Source: Curvibacter sp. PD_MW3 (GTDB lineage: Bacteria > Pseudomonadota > Gammaproteobacteria > Burkholderiales > Burkholderiaceae_C). Taken from it: 64,000 nt of DNA. The stretch's first letter is position 1. Every line of letters begins with the position of its first letter. Positions 7,572 through 14,861 of this stretch are shown in pieces. A program made the translations under genes and the position numbers. The DNA lies in assembly GCA_002633085.1 (NCBI GenBank), contig NSIV01000006.1, positions 1 to 64,000 on the forward strand, read 5' to 3'. A model generated the notes under the pieces. It did no database searches, was not told the origin of the DNA, and was given only the letters and a program-made list of their open reading frames with translations.

Positions 7572-8695
7572 GGATAGGCTCGCTTCTGCGGTTTTTTACA
7601 TGAATCCCTGCCGACCCTCGTATTGGCAAGAAACAAGACGCCATAGGCCGCCAGGAAAATATAAGCAGTACGCTGCTTCATTTTTGCGCAGACGACCCCC
7701 GCAAGCAGTATCAGGATCGACGTGATCATGCTCATGGTGACGAAGTACGGCGTAAAGGCCTGAAACCACAGGAACAGCAGCACGGTGGACGCGGCATTCA
7801 CTGCGACGAAGAGTTTGAGTACGGCATCGATGCGCGGTGTCAGTGTCGCCGTCGACAGCATGCGGCGAGCGAGAAGCAACATGAACACCGAAGCCATGGC
7901 GGCCGGGACATTGACCCCCATCATCGTCCAGGCCGGCGCCACTCCCCAGATGAATTCGGGGCCGATGCCTGTGAAAGTTGCCAAGGCGGCAGCGACGGAG
8001 AAGGCGAAGGCGACATAGAGAAGGAAGTTGATGTCCCTGACAGCGAAGAAAAGCATCAGGTTATAAAAACATATCGCCAGGACGCAGCCAAAGTACATGG
8101 CCTGGATCGTCCGGTCCAGGGCTTGATGCGCCTCGAACGCCTTGGGATGCCAAAGCCTTGCCGGGATATTCAATGAATTGGGCGTTTGGATGCGTATGTA
8201 AAGCCGAGTCTGCGTGTTGGCAGGTATGACAACAGGAACTGCAACGAATCGGCTGCGGAGCGCCTGTTCTGGTACAGGGCGCGAATAGCCCAGAGCAACG
8301 CGCTGATAACCGTTACGGTCAGGTTGATAGACGTCGACTTGGGACAGCAGCGCATACGAAATCTCAAGAACACGCTGTACCGTTTCCGGCCCAGAGTTCT
8401 CCAGGTGCAATCGCAGCCATACGGCTGACTTCGTGTAAGAAAACCCGAGGGCTTCTGAGCGTGAGTGACTGTTTTTGAAGCGCCCAGCGTATTCGTCTTG
8501 GATGACGTCCGACAACGTAAGCGTCGTGCCGGGGTCTTCCAGTACGCCCAGGTACTCCGTCAAGGAAATCGACTCTTGATCTGTCTGCGTCACATCCAGA
8601 ACGTGATTGCCTGCAGACGCATTCCCGAGCAGCAGGAAGAAAAGTCCCCCTAGACAGACCTTAATCCAGTAGTGAATGGATTCCATATTTCTCAT
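7499..8695 (-). pseudogene. 7TMR-DISM membrane sensor, 3' end replaced by Tn3 debris
   Basis: The N-terminus has a signal segment (VCLGGLFFLLLGNASA), then a 7TMR-DISMED2-type periplasmic beta domain (about residues 30-170; SAVWLRLHLENSG, LSQVDVYQPDRNGYQ), then a run of membrane helices of the 7TMR-DISM type (MYFGCVLAICFYNLMLFFAV onward). Similarity stops after GVLFLANT, at about position 7620. The last 39 codons (VGRDSCKKPQKRAYPYDS and on) are read from transposon sequence. The last helices and any output domain (kinase or GGDEF) are missing. ATG at 8695 or 8686 is possible; no clear ribosome binding site is seen. Confidence 0.75.
7581..7620 (-). repeat. Candidate Tn3-family terminal inverted repeat
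   Basis: Read on the minus strand from 7620, the sequence starts GAGGGTCGGCAGGGATTC and continues with a run of A and an AAG near its inner end. This resembles the pattern of Tn501/Tn1721-type ends (GGGG..., GCAG, ATTC, A-run, AAG). Its outer edge coincides with the point where the 7TMR-DISM protein loses similarity. The match is by eye and the partner repeat was not found. Confidence 0.4.
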
Positions 8696-8802
8696 ATGAA
8701 TCAATATTACTAGATTAATTGGCGTGCTTTCGATTATTGATTTATACGATGTATATTATGTTAAGTATTAAATTAACGTAGCCCATCACGTCACACCAAG
8801 AA

Positions 8803-9717
8803 TCAGGAAACGCTGAATTTGACGATCGGCACGGACGGGTCGGCAAATGAGGCGCCCAAGGCAATCTCGCCTCGCCCATGAAGAACGCACTCGTCTCGGC
8901 GCAACTGGACATCCGTCCCCGCGCCTTCAAAACGGACCCAGGAGCCATAGCTGCTGACGTCGACCAGCATGATGCTGCCGTTGCGCCATTCGATGCGGGC
9001 ATGCGTGCGGGAAACCCGCGGGTCATTGACGACAAAGTCGGAATGGCGAATACGGCCAATGTGGGCCGGCAGTTCGAATGACCTGAAGGTCTTGATCTGG
9101 TCCTGCTGAGAAAGCTCGATCTGACCGCCCAAGGCATCACCCATCGCGGCCAGTTCAATTGGATCCACATCGGCCTGGCGTGTCAGGAATTCACTGCTGT
9201 CTTCTTCCTGCCATTCCACGCGGTAGACGGTACAGGGCTCAGCCCGGCCTCGAACGTTGATGGGGCCCAGCAAGCGAAAGCGGACACCGTCGAGCCGGTC
9301 TGAGTAGTCAAGTTCAGCACTGCTGACCCAGATTTCGTTGGCACCACACAGATCATTCAGGCGGGAGGCGACATTGACGGCATCCCCGTAACAGTCGCCA
9401 TCCACCGTTTCAACCTCGCCCGTGGACACGCCTACCCGAATGGGCATGCGCAGGGCCGGCGATTGTTGAGCCAGGCGCTTTTGATGGACGCGCTGCATGT
9501 CAACCACCGCATCAACGGCGCTGGAGGCGGTTGGAAAGACGGCCAGGACGCCATCCCCCAGGGTCTTCACGACACGACCGCCATGAGAGGCAAACAGTTC
9601 GCTGATCCACCGGGTGAGTTGCGTCACGGCCTGTGTGGCCTTGGCGTTCCCCAATAACTCAAAGACAGCTGTGCTGCCAATCAAATCTGTGAATACGACG
9701 GTCGTCTGGACACCCAT
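8803..9717 (-). CDS. Class III adenylate/guanylate cyclase with C-terminal FHA domain
   Basis: A soluble 304-aa protein. The cyclase homology domain covers about residues 1-165: VVFTDLIGSTAVF has the first metal Asp, VKTLGDGVLAVFP the second, and GDAVNVASRLNDLC the Asn/Arg pair that stabilises the transition state. All catalytic positions look intact. Residues about 215-304 form an FHA domain (HIGRIRHSDFVVNDPRVSRT, HARIEW, SYGSWVRF), which binds phosphothreonine. It would make cAMP or cGMP and be steered by a Ser/Thr-phosphorylated partner. The start was set at ATG 9717; the open frame extends further upstream, but that part lacks domain similarity and runs into the aldehyde dehydrogenase gene. 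Confidence 0.85.
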   Translation of the reverse strand: MGVQTTVVFTDLIGSTAVFELLGNAKATQAVTQLTRWISELFASHGGRVVKTLGDGVLAVFPTASSAVDAVVDMQRVHQKRLAQQSPALRMPIRVGVSTGEVETVDGDCYGDAVNVASRLNDLCGANEIWVSSAELDYSDRLDGVRFRLLGPINVRGRAEPCTVYRVEWQEEDSSEFLTRQADVDPIELAAMGDALGGQIELSQQDQIKTFRSFELPAHIGRIRHSDFVVNDPRVSRTHARIEWRNGSIMLVDVSSYGSWVRFEGAGTDVQLRRDECVLHGRGEIALGASFADPSVPIVKFSVS

Positions 9718-9784
9718 GCGCTGGATTTCTGTTTCCTGTTCAGGTGGAGAGTTTAGGGCATAGACCGGCGGCCCGGAAATTCCC

Positions 9785-11206
9785 TCAACTGGGCTTGAAC
9801 TGAATCGCCTTGTATTCGAGGAATTCCTCAAATCCGTACTTGCCGTTTTCCCGTCCAATACCGGATTGCTTGTAGCCGCCAAACGGCGCATTGGAATTGA
9901 AAGGGGCACCGTTGATGTCAACTTGGCCGGTCCGGACACGACGTGCGACGGCCACGGCGCGCGCTTCATCCAGGCTCCAGACGCCACCGCCCAAGCCGTA
10001 GATGGTGCTGTTGGCAATGCGCACCGCCTCATCCTCGTCGCGGTAGGTGATGACGACCAGCACCGGGCCAAAAATTTCCTCACGCGCCAGCGTGTCTCCC
10101 GGCTGGACACGCAGGATGGTGGGCTGGACGAAGTAACCCTTGTCAAAGGACGGGCGTGCCGCACCACCGGCAATCACTTCGGCGCCTTCCTTGATGCCCT
10201 GCTCGATGAGGCCCAGCACACGGTCGCGCTGGGCGGCACTGACCAACGGTCCGAGTCGGCTGGCCTCCTCCAGGCTGGGGCCGATGTTGTATTTGGCAAT
10301 GGCGGCCTGAGCCAAGGCTTTGACTTCCGCCAACCGGTGTTCAGGCACCAGCATGCGGGTGTGAGCCGAACAGGTCTGGCCGCTGTTGAGCAGGCAGGCC
10401 GACAAGCTGCCCTTGACCGCGGCCTCGAAGTCGGCATCGTTAAGGATGATGCTGGCCGATTTGCCGCCCAGTTCCAGCGCAACCTTCTTGACACTCTGGC
10501 TGGCCAGTTCGGCCACCCGCTTGCCGGCCCGGGTCGAGCCGGTGAAGCTCACCATATCAACCTCCGGGTGGCTGGCCAGTACCTCCCCCACCACCGGGCC
10601 GGCACCGTTGACCAGATTGAAGACGCCGGCCGGCAAGCCGGCTTCGTGGATGATCTCAGCCAGCAGCATGGCATTGACGGGCGCGATCTCGCTCGGCTTG
10701 AGCACCACGGTGCAGCCGGCGCCGAGCGCCGCAGCCACTTTGAGCGTGATCTGGTTGAGCGGGAAGTTCCAGGGCGTGATGCAGCCGACCACCCCGATCG
10801 GCTCGCGAACCACCAACGAGTTGCCCACCCTCTCCTCCCATTCGAAGGCACGGGTGACCTTGGCGAAGTTGGCCCAGTTCCAAACCGGCCCACCCACCTG
10901 CACGCTGCGTGCCAGCTTGAGCGGCATGCCGACCTCACGGGCAATGGCGGTGGCCACCTCGTCCGTACGTGCCTTGAGACCGGCTGCGATCTTGTCGAGG
11001 TAATCCGCCCGTGTCTGCGCCGGCAGAGCGGCCCAGCCTTCAAACGCGGCGCGTGCTGCCATGATGGCGGCAGCGGTCTCCTCAGCCGTTCCGACGGGGA
11101 CGCTGGCCATGACCTCTTCCGTGCTCGAGTCATGGACCAGAAAGGTCTCTTTGGACTTGGCCGGAACCCAATGACCGGCAATGTAGTGGGCGTTGAAGGC
11201 ATGCAT
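9785..11206 (-). CDS. NAD(P)-dependent aldehyde dehydrogenase
   Basis: An aldehyde dehydrogenase superfamily enzyme of 473 aa from the chosen start. It oxidises an aldehyde to the carboxylate with NAD(P). Visible motifs are the cofactor/substrate loop GCITPWNFPLNQ, the general-base Glu in ALELGGKSA, the nucleophilic Cys in NSGQTCSAHTRM, EEIFGPVLVV, and FGGYKQSGIGRENG. The length is normal for the family. Starts at 11206 (MHAFNAHY, with AAGGAA 12 nt upstream) or 11218 are both possible; longer in-frame extension to 11287 has no support. Neighbours do not reveal the substrate. Confidence 0.9.
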   Translation of the reverse strand: MHAFNAHYIAGHWVPAKSKETFLVHDSSTEEVMASVPVGTAEETAAAIMAARAAFEGWAALPAQTRADYLDKIAAGLKARTDEVATAIAREVGMPLKLARSVQVGGPVWNWANFAKVTRAFEWEERVGNSLVVREPIGVVGCITPWNFPLNQITLKVAAALGAGCTVVLKPSEIAPVNAMLLAEIIHEAGLPAGVFNLVNGAGPVVGEVLASHPEVDMVSFTGSTRAGKRVAELASQSVKKVALELGGKSASIILNDADFEAAVKGSLSACLLNSGQTCSAHTRMLVPEHRLAEVKALAQAAIAKYNIGPSLEEASRLGPLVSAAQRDRVLGLIEQGIKEGAEVIAGGAARPSFDKGYFVQPTILRVQPGDTLAREEIFGPVLVVITYRDEDEAVRIANSTIYGLGGGVWSLDEARAVAVARRVRTGQVDINGAPFNSNAPFGGYKQSGIGRENGKYGFEEFLEYKAIQFKPS

Positions 11207-11374
11207 GCGGGCGCTCATTTCCTTGAATACGAAGAGTTCTGTTTTAGATACTACTTGATCTATCTTCATTAACTTGCTGATTTTCATGCTGATTTCAGCA
11301 TGCGGCCTGGGGAAAACCCTAGTGCTTGGCAGAGCGCGGCTGGCGTATGGTCCGGTTCATAAGGGAGTAAAAAA

Positions 11375-11713
11375 ATGATGCGTTGGATGCCCGCGAACAT
11401 CATCAGCAGCATGCAAACCCTGCTTGGAGGGCCGCTTGCCGAGCCTGCGCACAGCGATGCGCAGATCGAAGTCATCCGGCAAACCATGCTCGAGCGCCTG
11501 GCCGGCAGTGGTGACTCCACCTTTCCTCAGATCAAGCGTCGCATTCTGTTGGTGGCCGATCTGCAGGGCCTTTGGTATCTGCGCAGTGACCTGATGGGCG
11601 CACTCTCCTCATTGCATGGGGAGCTCATTGCACGTCAAAGCATTGAGGAGATCACGGGCCTGTTCGAAGGCTTGCTGCCCAAAAGCATGTTTTCCCGCCC
11701 ACGCAGGCACTGA
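11375..11713 (+). CDS. Conserved-looking hypothetical protein
   Basis: A 112-aa protein with a GGGAG ribosome binding site before ATG 11375. It has no signal peptide or membrane helix. It appears helical, with RILLVADLQGLWYLRSDLMG in the middle and a basic tail (SRPRRH). It is divergent from the aldehyde dehydrogenase and convergent with the LD-carboxypeptidase gene, 10 nt away. No known domain is recognised; function unknown. Confidence 0.6.
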   Translation: MMRWMPANIISSMQTLLGGPLAEPAHSDAQIEVIRQTMLERLAGSGDSTFPQIKRRILLVADLQGLWYLRSDLMGALSSLHGELIARQSIEEITGLFEGLLPKSMFSRPRRH

Positions 11714-11723
11714 ACCAACCGTC

Positions 11724-12728
11724 TCAATCCTGGTGGCCCCAAAGCAGCAGGACATCACGCCCTTGTACCACCAGGTCGGTTTTGGCGCCGACCGGCAACA
11801 GCACCTTGGTCGGAACGTGACCAAAAGGCAGATTGGTCAGCACCGGCACCTTGAGTTGGCTGCGCAGCCAGTTCACCACGCTTTGCAGTTTGAAACCCTT
11901 GTCGTGCGGCACCAGCTTGTACTCGGTGAACTGGCCCAGCACGATGGCCTTCTGCCTTGCCAGCACGCCGGCATGCAAGAGCTGGCTGAGCATGCGCTCG
12001 ATCCGGTAGGGATGCTCCGCCACATCCTCCAGGAACAGAATGCCGCCCTGAATCTGCGGAAAGTACGGCGTACCGACCAACGCGCACAGCACCGCCAGGT
12101 TGCCGCCCCACAGCACGCCCTCCTTGATGGTAAATGAGGCCTCATCCCCCATGCGACGGGCGTGAAATGCTCCCGTTTTTGTAGCATCTGGCAGGGACTC
12201 GCGCGGCTGGCGCCAGCCGGTGCCCTCCCCCTGGCCCTGGATCATGTCCTCAAAGCAGGCCTCCATGATCTCGTCCGGCCGTCCTTCATCGCCATGGCCA
12301 TGACCGTCGGCGCCGTCCGCCTGGTCGTTCATGCCAAAGCCCTCGCACAGCGAGGGGCCGGCCCAGGTGGGGCTGCCGGTGCGAGCCAGCACGGCCAGCT
12401 GGAAGGCGGTGAAATCGCTCAGGCCGACGAACTGGGTGCCGCGCTCGATGGCCTTGGCCACCGCTTTGTAGGGAAGGTTGGCAAGAATGCGCGTCAGCCC
12501 GTAGCCGCCGCGCGAAATCATGGCCACATCGGCACCACTGGCAGCGGCACGCTGGATGGCGGCCAGGCGGGTGGCGTCGTCACCGGCGAAACGCTGAAAC
12601 GAGGACAGCGCCGCTTCATCGACCTCGACCTCATGTCCCAGGGCCTGCAGCCGCTTCACCCCACGGCGAAAGGCCGCCTTGTCGCGCACGGCACCGGAGG
12701 GGGAATAGATGTAGATGTGTTTTGGCAT
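11724..12728 (-). CDS. ldcA: Muramoyltetrapeptide LD-carboxypeptidase (peptidase S66)
   Basis: A 334-aa cytoplasmic serine peptidase that removes the terminal D-Ala from recycled murein tetrapeptides. The N-terminal domain has YIYSPSGAV and ISRGGYGLTRIL. The nucleophilic Ser is in VGLSDFTAF (about residue 104), the Glu in GILFLEDVAEHPYR, and the His in NLPFGHVPTK. The region about residues 140-205 is longer than usual and low in complexity (ADGHGHGDEGRPDE, then PDATKTGAFHARR). Part of it is encoded by a palindromic element at 12168-12186. ATG 12728 (MPKHIYIYS) is chosen over 12746. It may be co-transcribed with the upstream tadA fusion gene, 38 nt away. Confidence 0.88.
   Translation of the reverse strand: MPKHIYIYSPSGAVRDKAAFRRGVKRLQALGHEVEVDEAALSSFQRFAGDDATRLAAIQRAAASGADVAMISRGGYGLTRILANLPYKAVAKAIERGTQFVGLSDFTAFQLAVLARTGSPTWAGPSLCEGFGMNDQADGADGHGHGDEGRPDEIMEACFEDMIQGQGEGTGWRQPRESLPDATKTGAFHARRMGDEASFTIKEGVLWGGNLAVLCALVGTPYFPQIQGGILFLEDVAEHPYRIERMLSQLLHAGVLARQKAIVLGQFTEYKLVPHDKGFKLQSVVNWLRSQLKVPVLTNLPFGHVPTKVLLPVGAKTDLVVQGRDVLLLWGHQD
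12168..12186. repeat. Palindromic element inside ldcA (TGCTNN-7-NNAGCA type)
   Basis: TGCTCC, a 7-nt spacer, then GTAGCA. The arms match 5 of 6. The same arms and spacer length occur at 14158, 26608 and 43059. Here it falls in the unusual central insertion of ldcA. Confidence 0.4.
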
Positions 12729-12766
12729 AAATCGATTGAAAATCAAGACCCTATTGTCTCGTCAGG

Positions 12767-14140
12767 TCAGGGCGCGAAATGGCGTACGGCAGCCTGGGCA
12801 ATGGGCTCGCCCTGCTCCTGCACAAAATGGCCGGCATGCTCCAGCAGCAGCGGTTCGGGACAGCCGCGAATGGTGGCTTGCAACTCGCGCATGACCGGCA
12901 GGCCCAGCACCGGGTCTTGCGAGCCCACCGCCATCAGGCTTTGGCCCTGCCATTCATGGCGCCAGAACTCGCGTGCCTGGCGCGAAATCGCCACACCATC
13001 GGCATCCTCGGTCTCCGGCACCATGGGCGGGAAGGCGCGCAAGGCGGCGCGGTGGCCGCGGTCGGGAAACGGCGCGTTATACGCTTCGCATTCCGCAGGC
13101 GTCAGTTGCGGGTTGCCGCGTTGCAGCAGCCGGCCGACGTCGAAGTGCGGCTTCTTGGCACACATCTCGCGCCAGGCAAGAAAGCCGGGCGACAAGGGGA
13201 CGTCGCCGGTCCCCAGCAGCGTGTTCATCACCAGCAGGCCGCGGTAGCGGCCCGGGTCGGCCATGGGCAGGGTCAGGCCAAGCAGCCCCCCCCAGTCCTG
13301 CACCACCAGCACGATGTTCTCCAGGTCCAGCCGCTGCACGAATTCAAGCAATACCTGGCGGTGCCAGCTGAAGCTGTGAGAGGTTTCTTTCTTCGGCTTG
13401 TCGCTCTTGCCGAAGCCGATCAGGTCTGGCGCCACTACACGGTGACCGGCTGCCAGAAACGTTGGGATCATCTTGCGGAAAGAATAGCTCCAGCTCGGGT
13501 TGCCGTGCAGGCACAGCCAGGTCAGGCGGGCATCGGCCGGGCCTTCGTCCAGGTAATGCATCCGCAAACCTGCCAGTGCCGGCAGATCGCTCAGGTAGCA
13601 CGGGGCCCAGGGGTAGCCCGGCAGGTCGGCAAAACGTGCTTCCGGGGTGCGCAGGGCATCTTCGCGCAGCGGCTGGCTGGCGACGCGTGACTGCCCTCGC
13701 TTGTTCTGGAAGAACGCCTGCAGCAAGGCGGCGCACTCCTGCGCCATGACGCCGCCTTCCACCCGCGTCTGGTGATTCAATTGGGGCTGTGCAAAGAGGT
13801 TGAGGACCGAACCTGCAGCGCCCGTCTTGGGGTCGGCCGCACCGTAGACCACACGCTGCAGCCGTGCATGCATCATGGCACCGCTGCACATGGCGCAGGG
13901 TTCGAGCGTGACGAACAATTCACAGCCATCGAGCCGGTAATTGCCCAGGGCCGCCGCAGCGGCACGCAAGGCCATGATTTCAGCATGCGCGCTCGGATCA
14001 TGGCCGCCAATCGGTGCATTGTGGCCCACCCCGATGACCTGCCCGTGCCGCACCACCACGGCCCCGACCGGTACCTCGCCAGCCAGCCCCGCCAGGTGCG
14101 CCTGCTGCAGCGCGAGCGCCATGAACTGCGAATCCGTCAT
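12767..14140 (-). CDS. tadA: TadA tRNA adenosine deaminase fused to a haloalkane-dehalogenase-like hydrolase
   Basis: A 457-aa two-domain protein. Residues 1-150 are TadA, which converts A34 of tRNA-Arg(ACG) to inosine; zinc ligands and the proton shuttle are seen in HAE (52-54) and PCAMC (81-85). Residues about 165-457 form an alpha/beta hydrolase of haloalkane dehalogenase type: HGNPSW (212-217, halide-binding Asn), nucleophile Asp282 with Trp283 (VQDWGG), acid Asp409 (GSQDPVLG), base His438 (EHAGHFVQ). Both active sites look complete and the frame is unbroken between them. A GAGG ribosome binding site precedes ATG 14140. E. coli TadA is 167 aa, so the hydrolase is an added domain. Its natural substrate is unknown. 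Confidence 0.88.
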   Translation of the reverse strand: MTDSQFMALALQQAHLAGLAGEVPVGAVVVRHGQVIGVGHNAPIGGHDPSAHAEIMALRAAAAALGNYRLDGCELFVTLEPCAMCSGAMMHARLQRVVYGAADPKTGAAGSVLNLFAQPQLNHQTRVEGGVMAQECAALLQAFFQNKRGQSRVASQPLREDALRTPEARFADLPGYPWAPCYLSDLPALAGLRMHYLDEGPADARLTWLCLHGNPSWSYSFRKMIPTFLAAGHRVVAPDLIGFGKSDKPKKETSHSFSWHRQVLLEFVQRLDLENIVLVVQDWGGLLGLTLPMADPGRYRGLLVMNTLLGTGDVPLSPGFLAWREMCAKKPHFDVGRLLQRGNPQLTPAECEAYNAPFPDRGHRAALRAFPPMVPETEDADGVAISRQAREFWRHEWQGQSLMAVGSQDPVLGLPVMRELQATIRGCPEPLLLEHAGHFVQEQGEPIAQAAVRHFAP

Positions 14141-14157
14141 GTCGCCTCGCCTCTTTT

Positions 14158-14198
14158 TGCTATCAAATAAATAGCAGTTGGCGCTTTGTTGACAAGAT
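14158..14198. repeat. Dispersed palindromic element upstream of tadA
   Basis: TGCTAT (14158-14163), 7-nt spacer, ATAGCA (14171-14176), followed by GTTGGCGCTT. The arms are perfect. The same arms and spacer occur at 43059-43075, where the flank also ends in GCGC. It sits between the PaiB-like gene and the tadA ribosome binding site, so it lies in the tadA leader. Confidence 0.5.
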
Positions 14199-14210
14199 CC
14201 AAGGCCATTT

Positions 14211-14834
14211 TCATGCCTGTTTCCCGATGCCAAGACGATCCATCCACTCGCCCAGCGCCTGTTCATTCGCATCGCCTGCGGCATAGGCCTGGCGCATCGC
14301 CGCGTGTGCCTCGGGACGATGCTGGTTAAGCTTGAGCTTGCACTGCAGTTCCGTGACGCGCAACTCGAAGGCGACGATGCCAGCCAGCATCTTGTGCGCA
14401 AAGTCTTCGCCCAGGCTGCGCCATTGCGCGGCATAAGCCGGCTCATGGTCGCTGATGAGCTGTTTCAGCAGTTGGTCCTTGGCATCGGCCGCTTCAATCA
14501 GCGTGGCCGCCACCTTGCAATGCACGGCCAGGTAGTTCCAGGTTGGCACCCGCATCACATCCGGATACACCGAAGGCGACATATAGGCGTGAGGGCCGAG
14601 GAAGGTGACGAGTGCTTGAGGGCGCTCGCGCAAATAGCGCCAATGGGCATTCGGTTTGGCCACATGCCCAAGCAGGACCAGTTCCTTGCCCTGCTCTACG
14701 ACGTGCGGGGGCAGATGCGTCACATAGGGCAGTCCCATGTCATCCGTGCTGATGAGGCTGGCCAGCGGATGGCCGCGCATCAAGGCCAGCGCATGCGCGC
14801 GCTCGTCGGACTTGAATTGGGGGGGCAGGTACAT
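14211..14834 (-). CDS. FMN-binding negative regulator (PaiB family)
   Basis: A 207-aa protein of the PaiB/FMN-binding split-barrel family. It begins MYLPPQFKSDE and has HPLASLIST (residues 21-29), THLPPHV, LLGHVAKPNAHWR and the signature VPTWNYLAVHCKV. Bacillus PaiB represses protease and sporulation genes, but many proteobacterial members are uncharacterised flavin- or heme-binding proteins, so a regulatory role is only a family label. It lies upstream of and co-directional with the tadA fusion gene, with 70 nt between. Confidence 0.85.
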   Translation of the reverse strand: MYLPPQFKSDERAHALALMRGHPLASLISTDDMGLPYVTHLPPHVVEQGKELVLLGHVAKPNAHWRYLRERPQALVTFLGPHAYMSPSVYPDVMRVPTWNYLAVHCKVAATLIEAADAKDQLLKQLISDHEPAYAAQWRSLGEDFAHKMLAGIVAFELRVTELQCKLKLNQHRPEAHAAMRQAYAAGDANEQALGEWMDRLGIGKQA

Positions 14835-14861
14835 GGTGGAGCGAGTTTAGCCCCACGGACT

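Noticed and set aside
11284..11520. Small minus-strand frame over the start of the 112-aa gene
   Set aside because: The plus-strand gene has a good ribosome binding site and length; this frame has no domain.
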